From positions 1 through 22,692 of the forward strand of contig JAVBLV010000003.1 in NCBI GenBank assembly GCA_031553195.1: a DNA stretch of 22,692 nt, given 5' to 3'. The notes under the pieces are model-generated. The model did not search any database and was not told the origin of the DNA. It saw only the letters and a program-made list of their open reading frames with translations. Every line of letters begins with the position of its first letter. Position 1 is the stretch's first letter. The DNA is from JAVBLV01 sp031553195. Its GTDB lineage: Bacteria; Bacteroidota; Bacteroidia; Bacteroidales; P3. This document shows positions 18,243-22,692 of this stretch, in pieces. The position numbers and the translations under genes are program-made.

Positions 18243-18758
18243 GTGGATAATTCTTTTCAAAAGCATATCGTTTTCGTTTCAATAGGAGGAAATATGGGGG
18301 ATCGTTTATCGCTATTAAAATCGGCAACCGCTCTATTGTCCGAAAAAGCAGGAACGCTCGTAAAATCTTCCGGCGTATATGAAACAGAACCATGGGGATT
18401 TACAACCAATGCCAACTTTTTGAATCAAACGTTAAAATTGGAGACGACATTAAATCCAGACCAATTATTAGAAACTTGCCATGCCATAGAATCGTCTTTG
18501 GGGCGAATGCGAAACATTGCAGGCGAATATCAGTCCCGGACAATGGACATTGATATATTACTGTACGATTCTTTAATAATGGATACTCCTCATCTGAGAA
18601 TTCCCCATCCGTTTATGCATGAAAGACTTTTTGTATTGAAACCCCTTTCAGAAATAGCGCCGGATTATGTTCATCCTATTTTTCAAAAAGCAATCCGTCA
18701 ACTATTGGAAGAATGTAAAGATATATCCGGGATTTCTGTATACAAAATCAATGCATAA
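18243..18758 (+). CDS. folK: 2-amino-4-hydroxy-6-hydroxymethyldihydropteridine pyrophosphokinase (HPPK)
   Basis: HPPK transfers pyrophosphate from ATP to 6-hydroxymethyl-7,8-dihydropterin in cytoplasmic folate synthesis. The 171-residue protein has the family pattern: SIGGNMGDR near the N-terminus (13-21), YETEPWG (46-52), LGRMR (86-90), the HPPK signature SRTMDIDILLYD (98-109) with metal-binding Asp102 and Asp104, and PHPFMHERLFVL (121-132). The GTG at 18243 is the start: the next in-frame ATG falls within the conserved GGN-MGD segment and would remove the first beta strand. Its stop is 18 bases from the stop of the convergent tcdA. No other folate genes are near. Confidence 0.95.
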   Translation: MDNSFQKHIVFVSIGGNMGDRLSLLKSATALLSEKAGTLVKSSGVYETEPWGFTTNANFLNQTLKLETTLNPDQLLETCHAIESSLGRMRNIAGEYQSRTMDIDILLYDSLIMDTPHLRIPHPFMHERLFVLKPLSEIAPDYVHPIFQKAIRQLLEECKDISGISVYKINA

Positions 18759-18776
18759 GATCTGTCAGATAATTGA

Positions 18777-19484
18777 TTATGTTGAAATCAAATCTCTTAT
18801 AACAACGGAAGCGCAGTAGCAACCGAAAATAGGAGGCATGTATGAAATAGTGCCTATAGTCGTTCGTTTATTTGTTGAAGGATCTTCTATAATTGCATGT
18901 TCCGGAACCTTTTCGGGAGAATACACTACCTTTATCCCGGAATGTATATTCAATTTGTGCAACCGTTTCCTTACCATATGCGCCAATGGACAATTATATG
19001 ATTTAGAAATATCGTCTACTTTTATTTGCGAAGGATCCATTTTCCCTCCGCTTCCCATTGAACTCACAATTTTTATATTTCTCAAAAAACAGTGATATAA
19101 TAAGAAAACTTTGGGAGACAGGGTATCAATTGCATCTACCACATGGTCGTAGCAATTATTCTCCAGTATTTCAATCATACGGTCGTCTCGTATGAACTCA
19201 TTTATAACGGAAATATTACAGTTGGGATTTATATCCTTGCATCGTTTTTCGAATTCTACGGCTTTATACATCCCTTCGGTACTTTTGAGAGCGATTAATT
19301 GCCGGTTTCTATTAGAAGGGTGAATAGTATCTCCGTCTACAAGCGTCAAATTTCCTAATCCCGCCCTGCAAAGTTGTTCTGCGGCATATCCGCCCACGCC
19401 GCCCAATCCGACTATCAAAACACGAGCGTCTTTCAGTTTTTGCACATTTTGCAAGCCGATTAATAATGAAGTCCTGTTAAACAC
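18777..19484 (-). CDS. tcdA: tRNA threonylcarbamoyladenosine dehydratase (ThiF/E1-like)
   Basis: TcdA uses ATP to convert t6A37 of tRNAs to its cyclic form ct6A. The protein has the E1-like fold signature: GLGGVGG nucleotide-binding loop (26-32), the acidic pair around DGD (50-52), SNRNRQL (57-63), DAIDTLSPK (117-125) and the TcdA-specific stretch GSGGKMDPSQIKVDDISKS (144-162) followed by DPLAR-like CPLAHMVRKRL. I take the GTG at 19484, giving 235 residues starting MFNRTSLLIG, as in relatives. The same frame is open further upstream, but that part runs through the terminator and the tRNA-Ala gene and is not protein-like. ThiF and MoeB are relatives, but the DISKS region favours TcdA. Confidence 0.9.
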   Translation of the reverse strand: MFNRTSLLIGLQNVQKLKDARVLIVGLGGVGGYAAEQLCRAGLGNLTLVDGDTIHPSNRNRQLIALKSTEGMYKAVEFEKRCKDINPNCNISVINEFIRDDRMIEILENNCYDHVVDAIDTLSPKVFLLYHCFLRNIKIVSSMGSGGKMDPSQIKVDDISKSYNCPLAHMVRKRLHKLNIHSGIKVVYSPEKVPEHAIIEDPSTNKRTTIGTISYMPPIFGCYCASVVIRDLIST

Positions 19485-19512
19485 GATGATAAATAAAATA
19501 ACAAATCTGAAT

Positions 19513-19547
19513 AAAAAAAGCGTCCCTGCGATTATCCAGGACGCTTT
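19513..19547 (-). terminator. Intrinsic terminator of tRNA-Ala
   Basis: On the minus strand AAAGCGTCC and GGACGCTTT form a perfect 9-bp stem around a 13-base loop, followed by a run of seven T. It begins 9 bases after the tRNA 3' end and separates the tRNA from tcdA, so tcdA probably has its own promoter. Confidence 0.9.
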
Positions 19548-19555
19548 ATAATTTG

Positions 19556-19629
19556 TGGAGCATAGCGGAATCGAACCGCTGACCTTTTGACTGCCAGTCA
19601 AACGCTCTAGCCAACTGAGCTAATGCCCC
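19556..19629 (-). tRNA. tRNA-Ala (anticodon GGC)
   Basis: The minus strand folds into a full cloverleaf of 74 bases. The acceptor stem pairs GGGGCAT with ATGCTCC and contains G3:U70, the alanine identity pair. The anticodon arm TTTGA-CTGGCAG-TCAAA places GGC at 34-36 (codon GCC). The T-arm has GGTTCGATTCC. The discriminator base is A, and the 3' CCA is not encoded. It is transcribed as a single unit with its own -7 box and terminator. Confidence 0.95.
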
Positions 19630-19631
19630 AT

Positions 19632-19678
19632 TTTGAAAGTGCAAAGATAATAAATTTTCCTGAAATTTCACTTTCAAA
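19632..19678. repeat. 10-bp inverted repeat around the tRNA promoter
   Basis: TTTGAAAGTG (19632-19641) and CACTTTCAAA (19669-19678) are perfect inverted copies separated by 27 bases. The repeat encloses the tRNA-Ala -7 box, and the right arm overlaps the last codons of the Vsr gene. It could act as the vsr terminator or as a binding site; which is not clear. Confidence 0.55.
19642..19649 (-). promoter_or_regulatory. -7 promoter box of tRNA-Ala
   Basis: TATCTTTG on the minus strand is an exact match to TAnnTTTG and ends 12 bases before the first base of the tRNA, giving a very short leader. It sits inside the loop of a 10-bp inverted repeat. Confidence 0.65.
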
Positions 19679-20102
19679 TTGAATTTACGTCAGAACGAAA
19701 ATCATAAATCGAATGCAGTTTCTCTTTCAATAACTTCTCATTTTTAAGTTCGCATTCCCAAATTCGCACCACTGTCCAGTCTTTTTCTGCGAGCGTTTTT
19801 GTTACTTGTTCATCCCGTTTTTTATTACGTTCGATTTTTTTTGTCCAATAATCTGCATTGTCTTTAGGTTTCGTGTTCCGGCAATCATGTCCGTGCCAAA
19901 AACAACCGTCAACAAAAATCACAATTCTTAACAACGGGAAAGTGAAATCAGGTTTGCCGAAAAGAAGGAAATTTCTACGCCAACCCTTAATATTATTAGT
20001 CTTTAAAAAAGAAATGAGTTTCAATTCCGTCGATTTATTGCGACTACTCTTTACCTGTCGCATAACTTCACTCCTTTGTTCTTTTGAAAAAACATCAGCC
20101 AT
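19674..20102 (-). CDS. vsr: Very short patch repair (Vsr-type) mismatch endonuclease
   Basis: Vsr nicks DNA 5' of the T in T:G mismatches made by deamination of 5-methylcytosine, so that DNA polymerase I can restore C. The 142-residue protein shows the family order: an N-terminal basic helix (QRSEVMRQVKSSRNKSTELKL, with Glu26), FGKPDFTFP with the catalytic aspartate (Asp52), VIFVDGCFWHGHDC (61-74, His70 and a zinc-type cysteine/histidine group), a helix with DYWTKKIERNKKRD (84-97) and RIWECEL (113-119). I use the ATG at 20102; an in-frame TTG adds three residues. The natural partner would be the cytosine-5 methyltransferase at 3887-4840, which is not adjacent. It lies between tRNA-Ala and a mobile-element zone, a position suggestive of transfer. 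Confidence 0.93.
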   Translation of the reverse strand: MADVFSKEQRSEVMRQVKSSRNKSTELKLISFLKTNNIKGWRRNFLLFGKPDFTFPLLRIVIFVDGCFWHGHDCRNTKPKDNADYWTKKIERNKKRDEQVTKTLAEKDWTVVRIWECELKNEKLLKEKLHSIYDFRSDVNSI

Positions 20103-20202
20103 TTTATACAATTGTTATTTAGATTATTAGCTCAAAAGATTGTTCGTCCAATTCACTTTGAGGATATTCCACAGATGATTATTGGATATTTTACCCACCT
20201 AT

Positions 20203-20247
20203 GTCCTGAAGGGATAAAATGTGAATAACCGTGTGTAAAACACACGG
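20203..20247 (+). repeat. REP-like structured element, copy 2
   Basis: The order of parts is as in copy 1 (4881-4926): a small stem around TGAAG (TCC-TGAAG-GGA), then GAATAACCGTG, then a perfect hairpin CCGTGTGT-AAA-ACACACGG (20229-20247). Compared with copy 1, the sixth stem pair changes from A:T to T:A, keeping the pairing. Another GC-rich hairpin, GCCCC...GGGGC (20264-20283), follows and ends in GCGAATAT, the same linker as in copy 1, so it may be a partial third unit. It lies next to a RAYT transposase remnant. Confidence 0.65.
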
Positions 20248-20288
20248 CAAAGTCGAAGTCATGGCCCCGTCACCAAAGGGGGCGAATA

Positions 20289-20452
20289 TCAAGGAAAATA
20301 CCTTTCGTTAATTTCGATGCCATGTTCTTTCAACAACTTGCGAGATTCATCCACAAAAGAAAATGTTTTATGATGTTCTCGCTGATTTTTTATGTACTCA
20401 ATAATCATATCTTTATCACGCCAGGCATAGCCCGCATTATTCATCACAATAG
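20289..20452 (-). pseudogene. REP-associated tyrosine transposase (RAYT/Y1), 3' remnant
   Basis: The minus strand holds about 53 codons ending in TGA at 20291-20289, with the C-terminal pattern of Bacteroidota Y1/RAYT transposases: DKDMIIEYIKNQREHHK, then FVDESRKLLKEHGIEINERY. The catalytic HUH and tyrosine parts are missing: upstream the frame runs into the left end of the IS1380-like element. RAYTs mobilise REP palindromes in other bacteria, and REP-like hairpins lie immediately downstream of this fragment, which fits. The family call rests on the C-terminal motif only. Confidence 0.65.
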
Positions 20453-20483
20453 TTGTAAAATTGGGTGCAATTTACTAATTTTG
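20452..20483 (+). promoter_or_regulatory. Promoter of the IS1380-like transposase
   Basis: GTTG (20452-20455, partly inside the left terminal repeat) is followed after 20 bases by TAATTTTG (20476-20483), an exact TAnnTTTG. Initiation would fall near 20488-20492, in the loop of the inverted repeat 20458-20527 and about 36-40 bases before the ATG. Confidence 0.5.
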
Positions 20484-20527
20484 TATCAGTTACCAAACAA
20501 AAACGAGTAAATTAAAACACCCAATTT
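20458..20527 (+). repeat. Inverted repeat enclosing the IS1380-like promoter and leader
   Basis: AAATTGGGTG-C-AATTTACT (20458-20476) pairs with AGTAAATT-AAAA-CACCCAATTT (20506-20527): 18 base pairs interrupted by unequal bulges of one and four bases, with a 29-base loop. The right arm ends directly at the ATG (20528). The -7 box begins at the end of the left arm, so the element's own transcript would lack the left arm. Confidence 0.7.
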
Positions 20528-21649
20528 ATGAGTGGCAAAAATACAGCATTTTATCGGAATAACAGAGCCGTTTTAGTTGATTTTTTGGCGGAAGCAATTA
20601 GTTCGGATGGCGCGGTAGTTCTGTTAGAAAAACTTGAGCATAAACATAAGGTATTGGATTACTTTTCTAAAATCATACCCGATTATCGCGATCCGTTTCG
20701 TACTGTTCATAGCATAAAAAGTTGCTCAAACAGCGTGTCTTTATGCTGATGCAAGGTTATGAAGACACCAATGATGTATTTCATTTACAAAACGATCCGT
20801 TGTTTAAAGATATATTGGATGGCGATTTGGCTTCGCAGCCCACTTTGTCGCGATTCGAGAATAGCACTGATAAACAAACCGTTTTTGCGCTGTGTTATGC
20901 CTGCATCGAGCGTTATGTAGGGTAGAACAGAAATGATTATCGATATTGATGGCGCCGATGATCCAACGCATGGCAACCAACAGCTTTCGATGTTTAACGG
21001 TTATTATGGCCAATTCATGTATAATGAGTTATTTTTTCATGATGGTTCCACAGGACAAATTATCCCGCCTGTTTTACGTCCCGGCAACAGCCACTCCAAC
21101 CGTTGGTATGTTAGTATTTTGAGTCGTATTGTTCAGAAAATCAGGAAAAAATATCCTGCACTCACCCTTATTATCCGAGCCGACGGAGGGTTTAGCTGCC
21201 CTGCTTTTTACCGTTTAGCAAAAAAGTATAATCTACTGTATTCAATAGGCTTATCAAGTAATGAGATTTTGAAAGGAAGGACAGTTCGCGCCTGTAAAGC
21301 AGTGCAATTTCTTTATGTTCATCAAAATAAAAAGCATCAACATTTTTTTAGTTTTCCCTACCAAGCCGGAAACTGGGAGGAGGAACAAATGTGTCACTGC
21401 AAAGTAGAGAGTACAGGAAAGGGATTAAATATCAGATATATCATAAGTAATTTTAACAATCAAACGGCACGCGAAATTTACACCGGATTTTATGTCAAAC
21501 GAGGCGATGCCAGCGAGAACCGTATCAAGGAAGTTAAAAACATGTGTTTTTCCGACCGTCTGTCAAATCATCTTTTTCTTGGCAATTTCTTCCGGCTCTT
21601 CCTTCGCTATTTAGCTTATGCACCCACATTATTCATGTCATTTATGTAA
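20528..21649 (+). pseudogene. IS1380-family transposase, frameshifted
   Basis: The DDE transposase is readable in three pieces. Piece 1 (20528-20749) gives MSGKNTAFYRNNRAVLVDFL to FRTVHSIK. Piece 2 (about 20717-20925) gives LLKQRVFMLMQGYEDTNDVF to CIERYVG. Piece 3 (from about 20921; ATG at 20933, to 21649) gives IIDIDGADDPTHGNQQLSMF, with the family's DxDxxxDPTHGxQ first catalytic segment, then RADGGF (second Asp region), YIISNF and a C-terminal FRLFLRYLAY. The first break fits loss of one A in the run at 20715-20719; the second fits gain of one G at 20919-20922, so pieces 1 and 3 share a frame. The rebuilt protein, about 374 residues, seems short for the family, so the C-terminus may also be lost. 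Both indels lie in homopolymers and could be sequencing errors. Confidence 0.85.
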
Positions 21650-21738
21650 ATTATTGAGTATAGTGCAATTTAAAGATTTTACAATAGCCCAAAAGTGGGC
21701 GTCTGTATTTTAGTATAAAACGGTTATTTATCAATAAG

Positions 21739-22372
21739 TTAATGTGTTATCTTTGTTCTGAGATGAATAATGCAGGTAGGATGTTGGCTGTTGTAGGTTG
21801 CCCGCAATAATTGCTTACTGACCCGCCTGTAATTCTGACGGATAGAAATATCGTGTCTCTCGGCTATTTTTACGCAATTATCAATGATTTTCTTGTAAAA
21901 TTTGGCATCGGTGGGGAAAGTCATGTTGTTTCCCTGAACTGTAGTGTCCGACAAAACCAACGCCTCTTCTGTACTTTTTCCATAAATTTCAACACCATGA
22001 CGGAATATAACGTTTACTCCTGCTTCGCCTATCCGATGACGAAAATGAACAAAGTCGCTCGGATTAAAGGGAAATTTATGCTGAAAATGGGATTCTCCAC
22101 AAAAATATTGCATGTAAGGATTCATAACCCATGCTTGGGATAGTCTCATTCCCATAATTGTACAACTACTTTAGTATCAAACATCCGGCTATGGTGCGAA
22201 TCGGTACCGAAGATTGTCCTACATGGGAATAGTAAACCGATAATTCTGACTCTAAACCTTTCCAGTTGATCTTGTTAGCCAGCAAAACTAATTCATGTCC
22301 CATGTTTATGAATTCAGAAAGATGCAGTTGAAATAACTCCCGTTGATTTTGGTTTGATAATTGTCCTAACAT
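21739..22372 (-). pseudogene. IS5-family transposase, N-terminal remnant with stop and frameshift
   Basis: From an ATG at 22372 the minus strand reads MLGQLSNQNQRELFQLHL to SVPIRTIAGCLILK, then a TAG (22168-22166) where relatives have Gln (LILKQLYN). The same frame continues as LYNYGNETI before a shift at about 22140-22145, after which another frame gives QAWVMNPYMQYFCGE, FPFNPSDFVHFRHRIGEAG and VLSDTTVQGNNMTFPTDAK with the first catalytic Asp (DTT). Similarity ends after LLRATYNSQHP near 21775; the last residues come from unrelated sequence, so the two downstream acidic catalytic residues are lost. The element is dead. It lies between the IS1380-like element and the IS630-like fragment. Confidence 0.85.
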
Positions 22373-22492
22373 TTTTGCAAAGTTTTATACTCAAAAGTTA
22401 CGAAATCTTGCATTAAGATACAAATAAAATGCAAAGTATTTTACTGAAATATAAATATTTATATGCCAATTAAGGAGCGACTAATTATAAGT

Positions 22493-22519
22493 CAGGGCGT
22501 GACTCTGAGTCACGCCCTG
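22493..22519. repeat. Perfect 12-bp-arm palindrome
   Basis: CAGGGCGTGACT (22493-22504) and AGTCACGCCCTG (22508-22519) are perfect inverted copies around CTG. It is much more GC-rich than its surroundings. It lies 43 bases beyond the IS630-like stop codon, so it could be a terminator, part of that element's end or an independent REP-type sequence. The remainder of 22373-22562 shows only AT-rich sequence and a C-run. Confidence 0.7.
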
Positions 22520-22562
22520 GCGAGTCTGCTAAATTACGCCCCCCTCCCCCACTAGTGTCTCG

Positions 22563-22692
22563 TCACTCCTCTAAAGTCGGATAAAGCCTCCTTAGTTTAA
22601 CCCGTGCACTCTCCGTTGTGAACTGCCAATTGATTTTGGCGTTCTTATTATTTCTGGCTGTTTGCCATGCTTCTACTTGAGTTTTTATCTTT
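22563..22692 (-). CDS. IS630-family transposase, C-terminal fragment (runs off right edge)
   Basis: The minus strand is open from the right edge to a TGA at 22565-22563, 42 codons. The peptide contains VEAWQTARNNKNAKINWQFT and ARVKLRRLYPTLEE. The pattern W-x3-RN-x5-INWQFTTxxARxKLxRLYP is the C-terminal signature of IS630-type transposases. The catalytic DDE part lies outside the window. Confidence 0.8.
   Translation of the reverse strand, partial: KIKTQVEAWQTARNNKNAKINWQFTTESARVKLRRLYPTLEE

Larger units (their letters stand above)
20453..21684 (+). mobile_element. IS1380-like insertion sequence, degraded
   Basis: The element carries one transposase gene, broken by two indels. Proposed ends are the inverted 9-mers TTGTAAAAT (20453-20461) and ATTTTACAA (21676-21684). 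Both are bordered outside by TAG, shorter than the usual 4-5-base target duplication, so the exact ends are tentative. GTGCAATTT occurs near both ends in the same orientation (20465-20473, 21663-21671). A GCCCA-AAAG-TGGGC hairpin lies just outside the right end. The left end interrupts a RAYT remnant. Confidence 0.55.

Noticed and set aside
19485..19601. A 39-residue N-terminal extension of TcdA with a hydrophobic segment
   Set aside because: The extension is read through the tRNA-Ala gene and its terminator. Relatives start near the GTG at 19484, and the apparent membrane segment is an artefact of AT-rich DNA.
20714..20722. Programmed -1 frameshifting in the IS1380-like transposase
   Set aside because: The run has only five A and is not in X-XXY-YYZ phase, and a second opposite indel downstream would still break the protein.

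Overview
The window looks like a chromosomal stretch from a Bacteroidales-type member of the Bacteroidota. It is AT-rich. Several genes carry a good TAnnTTTG (-7) promoter box and lack a clear Shine-Dalgarno sequence, and some genes start at TTG or GTG. One very large secreted protein ends in a type IX secretion (Por) sorting domain. The phosphofructokinase carries the residues of the pyrophosphate-dependent type. No rRNA, CRISPR array or phage genes are visible.

Layout. (1) 1-133 is the N-terminus of an IS4-like transposase running off the left edge, with its own promoter, divergent from mfd (291-3650), the transcription-repair coupling factor. (2) 3887-4840 is an orphan 5-methylcytosine DNA methyltransferase, followed by a REP-like hairpin element (4881-4926). 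(3) 4986-8899 on the minus strand is a two-component pair: an NtrC-type response regulator upstream of a hybrid histidine kinase with receiver and Hpt-like domains. (4) After a ~520-bp AT-rich gap and a terminator come three minus-strand genes transcribed in the order PPi-phosphofructokinase, C69 dipeptidase, 1400-residue T9SS cargo. (5) A divergent block holds a YitT-family membrane protein and folK, converging on tcdA (ThiF/E1-like). (6) tRNA-Ala(GGC) sits in a compact unit with its own -7 box and terminator, and behind it is a Vsr-type mismatch endonuclease gene.

(7) From about 20.2 kb to the right edge the sequence is a graveyard of mobile elements. It holds a second REP-like element, the 3' end of a REP-associated (Y1/RAYT) transposase, an IS1380-like element whose transposase has two single-base frameshifts, a truncated and frameshifted IS5-like transposase, a perfect 12-bp-arm palindrome, and the C-terminus of an IS630-like transposase leaving the window.

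How the parts may connect. The methyltransferase and Vsr form a natural functional pair (5mC deamination gives T:G mismatches that Vsr nicks), yet they lie 15 kb apart, and each is beside a copy of the same REP-like element. No restriction endonuclease is visible. The most system-like observations are the two REP-like copies with compensating stem changes next to a RAYT remnant, and an inverted repeat around the IS1380 promoter and start codon that looks like a device against read-through expression. I see no clear novel defence or biosynthetic system; the housekeeping genes are ordinary.
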